NCBI RefSeq assembly: GCF_032062135.1
Contig: NC_092861.1
Span: forward strand, 142,570,957-142,634,956
Length of the DNA stretch: 64,000 bases
Source: Pyxicephalus adspersus
Lineage: Eukaryota > Chordata > Amphibia > Anura > Pyxicephalidae
Direction of reading: 5' to 3'
Positions 11,892-23,061 of this stretch are shown here, one piece after another. Positions within the stretch are counted from its first letter, which is position 1. Every line of letters starts with the position of its first letter. The position numbers were made by a program, and so were the translations under genes. Under the pieces are notes generated by a model, which worked only from the letters and a program-made list of their open reading frames with translations, was not told the origin of the DNA and did no database searches.

Positions 11892-12519
11892 CAACGTGCA
11901 AAAAATGTCACATTTTCAAATTTCTCTTTCCATTACCATCACTGATACTGGCATATGTAAAACCCGAGGACTAAAGACTGATTGCTCCAAAATAGAACCA
12001 TGCACAATGACTATATAACATTCATTCATATTGTTTCATAATATACTGATCCACATTAAGAATAATAAAAGCATTCATGAGTGTTAATTTTTTTTTCTTT
12101 AGGTTAAATAGGAAAGGAAGTGACTAGACAGGTTTGGAAAAGGTTCTATCGTTATCTCTGGGTCCTAATATGTGTGAAAGAAATGAAAAATTTTTCTTGT
12201 AAATTTATTTTTGTAGAATAAAAAGTTAATCACCCGAAAATTAAAGAATAGGACATAAGTTGATTTTTCAAGACTTACCAATTCAGAATATTGTTTGAAT
12301 AAAAATAAAAAAAGCATATGGCAATTATTTGGGCTACCAAATGAATACATGCAAATACTTTCTAGAAAACTATGCAAAATCAGTACACGTGTGAGCCACT
12401 TCAAGGATCAGTCTGTACAGGGACTCTGTTGGGTCTGATGTTTAGTTCCTGGGTCTGCACCCCTCCTTCATCTCTTCCTGCTGAATTTGCATGGATTTTA
12501 TAACATGTAAATTGGTTTC
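11892..12519. other. no recognisable feature
   Basis: AT-rich unique sequence; a 79-codon minus frame here has no support as a gene. Confidence 0.5.
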
Positions 12520-12759
12520 TTGGCACTTTTAGCACAGGGGAACTCTTGAAATAACTTTCAGGTTTTTGGGGAACCCTGACTATAATTACTCCATCCATAG
12601 CTCACAGTACATCAGCCTGGTGGACAGTAGAAAGAATGCTCCTTGCTGGCTAGTGGGAAGAATGTCACCCTTACTGATAGCCTGAAACATCATTGGTGTC
12701 ACTTAAACTGACCCAAGAGGCTAACTTTGCTCATTGAAACCCCTGGTTGAGAAATACTG
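12520..12759 (+). mobile_element. hAT-like MITE family A, copy 3 (left end missing)
   Basis: Matches family A from the GGGGAACTCTTGAAATAAC block through GAATGTCACCCTTACTGATA to the right end GGTTGAGAAATACTG. The left terminal inverted repeat is gone or unrecognisable, so no target duplication can be read. Confidence 0.8.
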
Positions 12760-12852
12760 ATGTAAAATGTAAAAAGAGGCGCTGTAACACCCAAAACTCA
12801 AGCTCCATCTATCCTCTTAGGGGGGACATCCCTAGCTACAGTGGGTGGAAGA

Positions 12853-12970
12853 TGGAAAGCCCTGGGCTAGCACTCTTGCCTTTGTAGCATTAGGCTCCCA
12901 GGTTCAAATCTCGGCAAGGACATCTTCTGCAAGTTTGCATGTTCTTCCCATGTTTGCACAGATTTCCCCT
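12853..12970 (+). repeat. SINE head fragment
   Basis: The tRNA-like head of the SINE is recognisable, with a B-box at 12901-12911 (GGTTCAAATCT against consensus GGTTCGANTCC) and CTAGCACTCTTGCC upstream. The body stops soon after GATTTCCCCTGG, so the tail is missing. It is followed at 12973-13050 by sequence resembling the left end of MITE family D (TAGGCTATGTACAAATG), which may have truncated it. Confidence 0.75.
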
Positions 12971-13050
12971 GGTCTTAGGCTATGTACAAATGTGCAATAG
13001 TTATCGCTGGGAACGAACGACTAATGACCGAATGACAGAAATGTTAGGCT

Positions 13051-14108
13051 AAAATGAAAATGACTGAAATATTAGGCTAATATCCTAAAAATTTCTGTCT
13101 AGGCTAAATATAATGTTTGGGTAGAACTTGGTGGATTTTGTGATCTTTTTATTAATTCCCTCATTACAAGGGGAAGGAGGACAATGCGGTTCATGAAAAA
13201 CGTTTGTCTGTGGAGATTGTCTATTTTGAGACAGATGAAGTCCATCTTCAAAAATAATCTCCAGACACTGTCAGGTGGAAGAATAAACCAGTTCTGTTCC
13301 GGGTCAGACAGAGTCTGTGTTACTATGTCTCAGAGCTTGTTGTTCTTTCCTGTTTTTCAGGGTATTGTGTGTTGATATTTCCTTTAGGATGGAATCCTGA
13401 CCTTCTATAGACAATTGGCCAGCTTCCTTGTCATGTCTTTGAACCTCAGACAGATATTAGGCCACACTTTCTCCTCTCTATGGCCTTCTAAGTGAAAGTC
13501 TGGGATGAATGGTAGGAGAGAAGGAAACACATTAGACATAGAAAGTCTGGCTCATATTGAGCGGTATTTGATATTCAATACTAAAGTGTACCTGTATGAA
13601 CTTGCTATTGGGCTGCCATACAAGAGGTGATTTCTTGTAGCATAAGTATTCTCAGAGAATGACACTGTAACCTTTATGGAGGACACAGTATTAAACAACA
13701 ACATCAAAGCCCAGTAGGTTGAGTCATGCTCATCCACCTACTGACCTCCCAAACTTTTTATTGGTATGTGATGTTGCCTATCCCATTAAGTAACCATTTT
13801 TAGATGTAGACCCACAGGTCCAAGGCTCTTTAAGCCTAAGGACATTTTTTATTAGAGTTGTACAGAAGGCAATCTTTCAATAAAAAGTCTTTCTCCAATG
13901 GTTTTCCTGATATATGTCATTAGCAGTTTTACAGTCATTTATAAAACATGAAACAGAGGAATGGATTGGTGAAATGTGAAAGCTATATGTATGAAATATA
14001 GCAGGAACTTATTTACTGCCACCATATAGTATACTTCTTTCTTCCCTAGAAATCTATCCTTATGGCCCAACTTATGCACATTGTGAAAGACAGGACTCAC
14101 TATTGACA
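13051..14108. other. no gene recognised
   Basis: Unique-looking sequence with a short internal echo near 13030-13100 (ATGTTAGGCTAA / ATATTAGGCTAA). No coding or RNA signal. Confidence 0.5.
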
Positions 14109-14393
14109 AGTGTTTCTCAACCAGAGTTCTGTAGAAACATTTGTTTTTCCAGAGGCTTCTGTGGTTCCTTGAGCAATTTGCACCTCTCAGGTCAGTGTAA
14201 GTGACACCAATGATCTTTTTGGCTATCTGTAAGGGTGACATTCTTCCCAATGGCCAGCAATTTAATAGACATTTTCCCACTGATTTTCATGCTAATATAC
14301 TGTGAGCTGTGGATATAGTAAATATAACAGGTTGCCTGAAACCTAAAAGTTATTTCAATGGTTCCCCCATGTAACAAAATACGAGAAACACTG
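14109..14393 (-). mobile_element. hAT-like MITE family A, copy 4
   Basis: Full-length copy in reverse orientation: left end AGTGTTTCTCAACCAGAG, right end ACGAGAAACACTG, with internal GATCTTTTTGGCTATCTGTA and GGGTGACATTCTTCCCA. Flanking 8-mers CTATTGAC and GCATAGAC match at 5 of 8, consistent with an old duplication. Open frames over it (13939-14413 minus) are incidental. Confidence 0.82.
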
Positions 14394-15519
14394 GCATAGA
14401 CCATAAAAGCCACTCTGGGATAGTTTTATGTTTTTTTGGTACAGACCAAACCTTTTTCCTAATTTTTCCTAATCCTAGCTTAGTTGATGTTTGAACAAGG
14501 ACAGCTGAACCCCCTCTCGCAACATGAGAATGCTTGGGCCTGCTGATGGGTCACTGTGGCACCAAGAGTAACATGCTGAGTTTGGAGGAATCGGGTATGC
14601 CTATCCTTCATTACCAGGGAGTGAAGAAACCCAAATGGGGATGGGAGACGCTGAGTTGCACTGAAGCTGAGAACATGCTTACATTTCTGCTAACCTCAAT
14701 CGCTACCTCCAGAGCAAGTTCATTTTTTTACTTTTTTAATGATCAGGTCTGGTCTACATTTAAGCTGAACTATAATCAATAAAGATATAAATACATATAT
14801 TCTTTCATGAAAGCTTGTAGTCACTGATCATGCATCTGTTGCAAGCCCTACCACTGGTAACACCCAAAAATGATACATAATTTACATTGAATAGCACATG
14901 ACCATAGGAGTGTTGTTGCTTTTTCTGCATCCTGCATATAATGCAGCTATGATATGCAAAATTGTAAACTGTCTATCCTGCAAACAAAAAAAAGTGCACC
15001 CTATTTTGGGCTATTCCTAAAATTCACCTTTTTTTAAGAAATAGCTTTGTGAATTGGATAGACTTTGCATTAAACTACAACATGGCAGTTCTTGGCCCAT
15101 GGCCATAGGTGCACTTTATGCAGAACACCCTCACTGGGTTCTTTGAGATTTGGGATCTTGCCCATCCTGATATTAAAATACACATTTTAAGTAAATCCTA
15201 CTTTGAATGATCAGTCTTTTTTTCCTTTTCTGGGTTTAAAAATTAATGCGCAGAAAGTGGCAGTGGCTGGGGTCAATTTTATTTTAGCACAGTTAAGAAT
15301 AAACACAGTTAAGAATAAAAGTTTTTTTCAACAGACTTTGGCATTTTTACTTTTTGCAGCTTTGTTCTTTCCGTCTTCAGTGTTCCTTTTTTTTTTCCTT
15401 ATCCTTTCTTCCGTTTTCTTTGCTGGTTTGTGCCACTTTTTCTGTTCTTTCTTTGATAAATACATCTTTTATAATCTATACACTTGAGGTATCACCTTTT
15501 TTTTTTTTTTTTACTTGAA
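14394..15519. other. no gene recognised
   Basis: Unique-looking sequence, T-rich near 15340-15520. No repeat family or coding evidence. Confidence 0.5.
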
Positions 15520-16110
15520 TGCTGCTGAATTTAAATTGAATCGGGCGTCTTGCACATAAGCAGCTCGTTCTCAAAGACATCTCAACCTTGACATAATTTT
15601 TCCTCTTTGTCAAACTTGATTTCCTCTAGCAGGCCACTTGTCTGGCACGCTCCCACCTCGAGTACAATTCCAGGAATAATAATTAACAGGCGCCCATTAA
15701 TTTGGGATCAAACAACACCCCTTAATGAAGGCAGGAACGGCCAATGTGATCTCTTAAAGAGAGGCGTATGCTTTTCTTACACCTCGTGCCGTCTCGTCGA
15801 GTGAGCCCATTAGGCTCCGAGATGGCCGTTTTAGGCTGGCATAACATTGAGTCAAGGGCAGTTAATGGATGCCGAAGCACAAACAAGAGAGCTCCAAGCA
15901 TGTCAGTCAAGACTAACCTGAGGCGAAAGCATCAGAATTCAGGTTGGAATTCTGACATTCCTGCAGGCTCTATACGCCTCGCCAGTGAATTTTTAAAGTC
16001 AATATCCCCCTTCTGCCGGGGAAGGCTTCCTGTCTGATGAGCAAATATAATGTCGAGCTGATTGAACTCTGACTAAAGTGTTACTTAAAAGGCAGCTAAG
16101 CCAGACCCTA
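15520..16110. other. candidate conserved non-coding block
   Basis: About 590 bp of non-repetitive sequence with a composition clearly different from its flanks: even base use, CpGs and homeodomain-type cores (ATAATAATTAACAGG near 15676, CCATTAATTTGGG near 15693). Chance frames on both strands cross it without any domain. The texture is that of vertebrate ultraconserved or enhancer-type elements, but conservation cannot be seen from one sequence. Confidence 0.35.
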
Positions 16111-16423
16111 CTTTATTTCATTCTTTTTTTTTCCTGTTTGTCTGTGATAGTAATTAAAGCATTTATCACAGGTTATCATATGCCGGGTCTTTGGATAACA
16201 TGATTAGAAAGCAACATTAATACAACCACATATTGTCCTCATTTATTAGTGGAATGTTGTTCAATAGGAACTGACAGTCAGCAGTGATTCAACATTTTCA
16301 TTTAGTTGTTTTTCTTAATGAGAATTTGTGGTTAAAAAAATAGACATTGGAATGCAGAGAATATTCTTTAATACATTTAAAATTTGCACTTTGTTTTATA
16401 TGTATAAAATATTCTGAATCTAT

Positions 16424-16726
16424 TTTTTTTTCTTTCTCTCCCTCTCTCACTTTATCTCTCCCCCTCTCCCTCTCTCTTTACCCCCCTTTATCGCTTCCCC
16501 TTTCATTCTCTCTCTATGTACCCCTCTCTCTCTCTCTGTTTCTTTACCCCCCTTTATCTCTCCCCCTTTCATTCCCTCTCTTTAACCCTCTCTCCTCCTT
16601 TTTTTTTTACCCCCCTTTATCTCTCCCCTTTCATTCTCTCTCTATTTACCCCTCTCTCTCTCTGTTTCTCCCTCCACCCCATCTCTCTCCCTTTCACTTT
16701 TACAATCCTCCCCACTTCTTATCTTT
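16424..16726. repeat. pyrimidine-rich tract with 63-66 bp higher-order period
   Basis: Almost pure C/T on the plus strand. A landmark ACCCCCCTTTA recurs at about 16480, 16546 and 16609, giving a higher-order unit of 63-66 bp built on CT, CCT and TTTC runs. The 143-codon frame at 16347-16778 is a by-product and encodes a low-complexity Leu/Ser/Pro string. Confidence 0.93.
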
Positions 16727-16814
16727 TCAACAAAGTTTAACAAAGAAAGACAATAGTAAAAATGTTCCTTTGCTGTAAATAGAGGAACTTGTCCAAAATG
16801 GTAGGGGCCTTGTC

Positions 16815-17190
16815 CAATTTAGCACTGGGGCCCATGGATCTGTAGCTAGAGGACCATCAGAGATGTTACAGAGCTGTGGTGGAAAAATGGGAGGCAGGAT
16901 AGGTGCAAATTCTGCTTTGGGGTCTGGAAGACCATCAGCACCAATACAGAGTGGCAGTGGATAGAGGGGGGTACATGTAAATTCCACTTTGGAGTCTATG
17001 GATCTGTAGCTGGAAGTCCATTAGCATTGGAGCAAATTTGTTTTAGAAAGATGGGTGGGGGAGGTCGGTGTAAATTTCAATTTGCGGACCATAGATCAAT
17101 GGCTGGAAGACCATCAGTGCCAATACAGAGTTGTGGTGGAAAGGGGGCATATGTCTAAATTCCACTTTGGGGCTCACAGATCTGTAGTTG
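16815..17190. repeat. degenerate ~75-100 bp tandem repeat, about four units
   Basis: Repeated landmarks are GGATCTGTAGCT, GGAAGACCATCAG, CAATACAGAGT, GTGGTGGAAA and AAATTCCACTTTGG. They recur in the same order about four times with insertions and deletions. No coding capacity. Confidence 0.8.
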
Positions 17191-17195
17191 TGCAC

Positions 17196-17410
17196 CTGTT
17201 TAGATATTTAAAATCTTAGATAAAACTATGATGACTTCAACCATCTAATCATGAGCAAATAAAAAATCCTTTTTCTTTGCACATATCTTTATAGTCTTTG
17301 CAAAGTGAATTTTCCCCGCATTCACTAATCTAAGTGAATTTTCCCTTGCAAGATGATAAATCACTCTGGTAGGTCAAAAGCCCATATTCCTGTATTAAAT
17401 CAGACTCAAT
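17196..17410. mobile_element. palindrome-ended MITE family C, copy 2
   Basis: Shares with 8283-8567 the blocks TGACTTCAACCATCTAATCA, GTCTTTGCAAAGTGAATT and CTAAGTGAATTTTCCCTTGC in the same order. The terminal inverted repeats are eroded. Confidence 0.6.
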
Positions 17411-18896
17411 GTCTAGGGATTGATCCAGTATGGGCCCTAGAAGTCTGGGTCAATTTGCTGCTGTTTTTTAGCAATGGCCTGAACAATGTTTACAAAGACA
17501 TGTTCAAGAAAAAAAAAGTTGACGCTCTGCAATGGAAACTTAGAGAGTTATAGAAAATCATTCCTGACAGCTTCTAATAGCAGTGAAGTGAAATCCATGC
17601 TACATGCATTACAGAAAAATTAATAAAAAGCCATCATCATTCTAACTGAAATAGTGACACATACAAGGCAAAGCCCCCCCCGTAAATAAAACCTTAGAAA
17701 ATTGGATGGCAGGTTGAGAAAACCGCTAAAATTTAAAAGCCTAGGTGGGGAGGTACATCAGGCTTACCCCTACCAGGTTCCGGACGCCATTTAATAACCC
17801 TGTGATTGGTCCGGACCAAAATTTTGAATTATAGGAATAAAGAAAAGGGCAATTGCTTGCAGTGGCCAATTACAATATGACTGAGGTGGTCACTGTACAT
17901 TGCTGTCCATTGGGCTGTATTTCAAACCTTTTACTGCTGGGCCTGGCTTTCCATTTCTCCAGATCATTTTTGCATTGTTATTCCTATTTATAGTTCTTTG
18001 AATCAACCTTAAGTTTAAGACAACCTACGACCTTTTTAAAAGACCCACAAAACTATATATTTTTTGGGAGCACTAAACCTGTTAATTTCAATCATGATGC
18101 TATTGATTTGGTATTTGCACCAAGTTGAAGTAAGTGGGAGGCTTCAACAATGGGCTGCTTGTTAGGCACAGAAGGGAGTGCAGGTTGATGATTCAGACAC
18201 ACAGAACATCCAAAACTCAGTTTGGCTCAATTGGCTCACTGGAGCAAACATCCATTGGATAATTTTTACACACAACAGACAGCCATTGCCTACTGTGTAC
18301 ATTCATTAATAGCACCAGACACACTGGACATGGTTGCGGTGTGCTTACACCAGGAACCGTTGCCCCTAGGAAGACGCTACACTGTAGCGCCTACCTGCAG
18401 CAACTTTATAAAGAATGAATAGGGGTGGCAGTGAGCGGTATAAGCACCCTCATTGGCGCTAGCTATCAAATGTGCAGGTGCTGTATTTTTAAGAACGAGC
18501 ACTTTGGAGCGAGTGACCGAGAGGGGGGCAGTATACCAGCCACTGGGACCTTCATGGGATTGTTCAGTCCCAAGGTAGGAATGAACCTGCTCAATTTACT
18601 ATATATAAAAGCTGTAAGTCCTTTGTCAAGGTAAATAGTGGTCAACTTTCCCATTGGATGGTGGTATTCATAAGTCCTATCCCTGAAAACCAGGTGACTC
18701 CCTAAGCTCTGTATGTGCCAGGAAGCCTTGAATTGTTTGCTCCCCTCTCATTTTTGTCTCAGTGGCAATGGCCATTGGAGACACAAAAGCGGTAAATATT
18801 CCCCATTATATCCAAAATTAAAAATAAAATTGTTTTGCACATGCACTTCATACTTACACCATTTACAGAAGTCAGCCTTGGGAGAACAGTCAATAG
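17411..18896. other. no gene recognised
   Basis: Mostly unique sequence. A GC-richer stretch at about 18340-18560 may be part of an unrecognised repeat. Four frames of 62-75 codons here have no support as genes. Confidence 0.5.
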
Positions 18897-19170
18897 CAGC
18901 CCTTCTCGACTTATTTAACTTGGGGGAACCCTTGAAATAACGTTTAGATCTTAGGGAACCCCTGCTGTAATTACTACATCTACAGCTCACCGTATATTAG
19001 TGTGGTGTGGTGGGAAGAATATCTCTTACAATATTGGTCAGTGGGAAGAATGTCACCCTTACAAAAAGCCAAAAAGATTGTTGGTTCCAGTGGCAAGTGA
19101 CCTGAGAGGCACAAATTGCTTATTGCTCAAGGACCCCTAGGTTCCATAGAACCTTTCATGAGCAACACTA
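18897..19170 (+). mobile_element. hAT-like MITE family A, copy 5
   Basis: Begins CAGCCCTTCTCGAC, carries the family landmarks GGGGGAACCCTTGAAATAAC and AAGAATGTCACCCTTACA, and ends GAGCAACACTA. The flanking 8-mers GTCAATAG (18889-18896) and GTCTATAG (19171-19178) match at 7 of 8, a hAT-type target duplication. Confidence 0.85.
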
Positions 19171-19178
19171 GTCTATAG

Positions 19179-21086
19179 ATTTATTAAAAAAAGTGGCATG
19201 TAATGTGGCAAAAATTGGCTGTGGCTAAATTTTTAAAGCCCAAAATTATTAAATGCACACAAAATAGAAAGTTGATGTTAAACAGAAGTTGTGCAGTAGA
19301 CTTTGTATATCATGAAGGGTGGCAGAGTAGGAGGGGTAAAATCAGGAAGACTTTCGGGAACAAAGGGTAAGTTTATATGTCTTTGGTACCAGTGCACAAT
19401 TTTGCAAAGACATTATCTTTGCGTAGAAAGTGCTGTCGGTAAATAATTCACCACTTTCCCTTATCGCAAAGGTCCACTTTAAGTTAGCGAGCAATCGCAA
19501 CTTTAGCTACAACCTTGAAAGTTCACATTGCAGCGCTCGACATGGGACTTATGCAGCACATGTAGAACCGCGGAACACAACTCTTAACCTCTGCTTTGTG
19601 ATCAGCACAGCACCACACGGCTTTTGTTAGAACTTGTTACATTTATTGAAAAGACAGGAGGGAACGGCAGGGGTGTAAAAGTTGCCTAAAGCATTTATAA
19701 AAATGTAATCTTTAATTAGTCCTAATGCATAATCCAGGATAACTTTGTTAGTGATATAACGAGGCCCTGTTCATTAAATCCATTTTTTTTCTTTTCATTT
19801 GGAATGTTAAAATGTATTTCTAAAACCTTGTGACCTCTTCTGGGTGTCGGTATCCCGCCATGGAAGGACTATCTCTTTTTCGTGCTGCAAACTCCTCATC
19901 CTAACTGAACTATTTTTTTCTTTTTGTGTAAAGACATTGCCGTGATATTCCTCAGCCAGTGATATGCTTAAAGTGAACCTGTCCCACATCAAAGCCTTGT
20001 CCAGGAGCATATACTTACCTTTATTTAATTTTTATTCAATTATGTCGAAAGTAAATTGGAAGTTGTGTGATTCTTTTCTAATAGCTTACACAGGGCTGTG
20101 GACTCTCCTTACAGTAGTGCTGATTGGCCCTGCAAAAGAAAGATCCAGCCTATTGCCTTCATCAGGGCCAAGAACTCTTGAAAGGAATACTAAACCAGAA
20201 TGCCTTGAATTTTTCATAGCACCCTGTCAGCTACTCACACCAGCCATGGTCGTCCTTCATTGCATTTAAAAGTTAAAGACAGCTTGTGATGGAATTGCTG
20301 GTTATAAAATAGGCTATGTAATAAAACAATAAAAAAGAAACAGTTGAAAGGAAGAACCAAGGATGGCAAAATTGCTTTAATAAGTGCAATACTGTGCCTA
20401 ACAAGGACTGACATAAGGAGATGCAAATTGTGCCTCAGCACAAGGGCCCTGGACCCTTCTCAGCCAACAGCCCCTAAGTCAGTTTTGCTGGGAAGACCCA
20501 AGTCAGTTCTGTGCAGCGGCCAACTGTTGGCTATGTCTGCCACTGGTACCTATGTGTAAGGGCTTCACCCCCTGGCAGGTGGCACGGGGTGTGGAATCTA
20601 CATGTCTTCCAGTATTCACCAGAGCACCCCATAAGGGGTGATGGGCGGGGACCCTAGTGGCCATTGGACTAATTTGCTGCAGGGACAACACTAGATTGCA
20701 ACCCCCCAGGCTTTCCTCACCAGGGTGGAGAAGAACAAAGGGTAGCGTAGGGACAGCCAATATCAGGCACTTGGTAGGATGCTAGCAAGCAGAAAATTCC
20801 AGACAGATGGAGGTGGGGGCAGGCAGAAAGTAAGGAACAAGCAAGGTCTGGACAGTTCAAGGTCAGGGCAGGTAAAAAGACAGAAAGCATGGTCAGGGTA
20901 ATGTGGCAGAGTATACCTGGGCTAAGTATCAGGTAGCTGATGATCCAACAACCAGAGCCTAAAAAAAAGAGAGGTATAAATAGGATTAGCAGCCAATAGC
21001 AGGACAAAATTGGAAACAGAAACTACTCTGCTCATTGGCTACAGCACATATTCTAAAATCCACTTCAGATGCACACAGCCTCAGAG
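19179..21086. other. no gene; possible dispersed repeat at 20560-21000
   Basis: The block 19390-19640 is CpG-bearing unique sequence. The block at about 20560-21000 (GGCAGGTGGCACGGGGTGTG, then GTCAGGGTAATGTGGCAGAG) has the feel of a dispersed element such as an LTR piece. I could not find a primer-binding site, polypurine tract or terminal duplication, so it stays unclassified. Several ~60-128 codon frames are chance. Confidence 0.35.
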
Positions 21087-21398
21087 TAAGGCTACGTATA
21101 CACTTGCAATGCTCAGGGCCGATTTCAGATGAGAATCTGGCGTGTGTACAGCGGCCGTCGTTCATCATCCGAGCGACCGTCCTGGTGGATCCGCAGACGA
21201 CTAACGATCGTAATGGAAATGAAGGGGGAAAGCGTGTAGCAGGGTGCCAATCTGTCGTTCTCTCCTCCCCTCTCCATAGAGAAGAACGGTGCTGTATGTA
21301 CAGCACTCGTTCATGCATCATGCAGTCCCTAGTCGTTGGAAAGGAATCATGAAAGATCCTTTCCAATGACATTTATTGCACGTGTGTACCCAGCTTAA
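21087..21398. mobile_element. MITE family D, copy 1
   Basis: About 310 bp with inverted ends: TAAGGCTACGTATACAC on the left and GTGTGTACCCAGCTTA on the right. Internal blocks ATCTGGCGTGTGTACAGC, CCTGGTGGATCCGC and AAAGATCCTTTCCAATGACA recur in the copy at 42850. GC content and CpG are higher than the flanks. Overlapping frames of 105 and 128 codons on opposite strands are incidental. Confidence 0.75.
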
Positions 21399-21739
21399 GT
21401 GCAGGGGATGCTAAGAAAGACACACCTCTGCACAGCTAAAGGGAGGCTGGGGATGCTGCAAGCTGCTGGACAGATGATCTGAGGGCCTTAAGAAACTTGA
21501 CCTAAGGGAGATACATGGGTTGTATTTGGCTACTTGGCTACTGAAAATATAAGTTTCCTACCTTAATGCTGTTTTTTTGGTTTAATTATTGATAGATCAA
21601 TCTGCATTTAATTAGCTGCATTCTTGTTTAGAATCAGTGACCCAGAAAGTATTGAAATCAGAAGATCAATTTGGCAGTCAGGCAACTATAAGTTTCAGAA
21701 GTAGTCCAATATTGGTGGCCTATATATAGATATATGTCA
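21399..21739. other. no recognisable feature
   Basis: Unique sequence between a MITE and the next candidate conserved block; nothing supported. Confidence 0.5.
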
Positions 21740-22130
21740 ACGGAGGCTTCCTATCAACGACGATGAGACAACAGTTGTTTTGTTATATCTTGAGCTGTTT
21801 TGACACCTTTTAAAGAAGCGCTAATTGAATCAGCGCAGCCGACATTACACACGTGCTTTTCCTTTATGGAATGCTCAATTACAAATAAAGTTTGAAGCCA
21901 TCAGAAGCTTTTAAGTTCCTTGCATTAGGTTCTTGACCCAGTGACGGTCAGCAGCCGCATAAATCAACATACAATATTAGATGTAATAATTTGATTATAC
22001 GAGCAGGGCTGCGCATTAAGGGAAATTAAAGTTTTGTCAAAAACGGTATAACATTGTATTAATGTTATTCTTGATAAATACGTACAGAGAGAAAAGTATG
22101 AGCTTAATGGAATGCATAATGGAAAATTAA
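21740..22130. other. candidate conserved non-coding block
   Basis: Non-repetitive sequence with homeodomain-like and bZIP-like sites: GCGCTAATTGAATCAGCGC near 21818 (itself partly palindromic), ACACACGTGC (E-box-like) near 21847 and CATTAAGGGAAATTAAAG near 22013. No codon structure is visible in any frame. Inferred regulatory DNA. Confidence 0.35.
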
Positions 22131-22373
22131 AGAGTCATTTAGTCAAAGGTACAAAGAACTATGAATATGCATGCATCAAAGCTACATTACTTTCAGAATG
22201 GACATTGTACTTAGTCTATTTACCGCACTGTCAGCTTAATTGTTTTCCTTGTTTTTTATTTCAGCCACATTGGTTGGGTTTTTTTTTTTTTTAGTACAGT
22301 TGACCAGTAACAATTTTTCTGGTTGCAAAATGGAATTGTGAGTTTGCAGTAAACATAATAAATAGTGTTGCTG

Positions 22374-22447
22374 TTCGGAACATCTGACATATGGTCCGGT
22401 TCTGTTAGTACCCAATAATTCCTTTTTTCTGTGTACAGTAAACTTAC
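22374..22447 (+). repeat. left copy of a ~70-bp direct repeat
   Basis: GGAACATCTGACATATGGT...CGGTTCTGTTAGTACCC...AAACTTA here recurs in the same orientation at 22720-22790 with GGAACATCTGACATTTGAT...CGGTTCTATTAGAACCC...AAACTTA. The pair brackets the hairpin at 22443-22561 and about 160 bp of other sequence. Confidence 0.85.
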
Positions 22448-22561
22448 CTCAATTATTCATCAGTGGTGGTCCACTAACTTTGGTCAACCAGCCAATAGAT
22501 GGTTCATATTGGCTGGTGGTCCAAAGTTAGTGGACCACCACTGATGAATAATTGAGGTAAG
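22443..22561. repeat. near-perfect 55-bp inverted repeat (hairpin)
   Basis: The left arm 22443-22497 (CTTACCTCAATTATTCATCA... to ...AGCCAATA) and the right arm 22507-22561 are reverse complements at 53 of 55 positions. They are separated by a 9-base loop (GATGGTTCA). A further short match to the arm (TGGACCACCACTGATGA) lies at 23293. See the finding on this hairpin. Confidence 0.95.
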
Positions 22562-22719
22562 CTGTTGCAGTAAAGCATCACATCCCAGGGGTCTTGGAAT
22601 ATAACAAAAGTAAAAAGTGGACATAGATCAATCGTTTCTAACACCTTACTGCATTTGGTCTTTTGTATGTGACCACAGTTGAAACTTGCTTGCATCTCAC
22701 ACTCCATAAAGTGGAATGG

Positions 22720-22790
22720 ATGTTTGGAACATCTGACATTTGATTCGGTTCTATTAGAACCCATAAATCCCCTTTTTGGGAAACTTAAGA
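22720..22790 (+). repeat. right copy of a ~70-bp direct repeat
   Basis: Counterpart of 22374-22447. It lacks a few bases in the CCTTTTT...GAAACTTA part. The repeats enclose the hairpin, so the whole 22374-22790 block may be one duplicated or folded-back element. Confidence 0.85.
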
Positions 22791-22797
22791 AACACAT

Positions 22798-23061
22798 TGA
22801 AGTTACACTTTAAATATTTGAGATCAGGCACCTTTATGTTCCTTCTGTAATAACCATTCTTACCTGTCTGATAGCTCTATCCAACTGTCAAAATTGCAGA
22901 TCTGAGGATACCCAGCAAAACTTGGCTTCCCCGTGACTGCCTGGACTGAAAAAACATGGGAGTTAGGTCATCCTAGCCTTGCCAATTAAGGTGGCTGAAG
23001 ATCAGAAAGAGGAAGAGAAGGAAAAGGATAAAACGAGGACAGGTGTTAGTTCCACTTTAGG
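22798..23061. mobile_element. MITE-like repeat with TTAGTTCCACTTTA end
   Basis: Left edge GAAGTTACACTTTAA and right edge GTTAGTTCCACTTTAGG. The right end is shared with repeats at 35331 (TTTAGTTCCACCTTA) and, inverted, at 57543 (TTAGTGGAACTAAA). The interior contains a purine-rich stretch near 23000-23030. It belongs to a loose group of frog MITEs with AAAGTGGAACTAA ends, as far as I can recognise. Confidence 0.45.

Noticed and set aside
16347..16778. 143-codon Leu/Ser/Pro-rich frame
   Set aside because: Pure by-product of the CT-rich repeat.
20150..20170. Minus-strand CCCTGATGAAGGC as another hammerhead-like motif
   Set aside because: Matches the first core word but helix II and GAAAC are absent.
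20560..21000. LTR retrotransposon terminal repeat
   Set aside because: The composition is suggestive, but no TG...CA ends, duplicate LTR, primer-binding site or polypurine tract could be identified.
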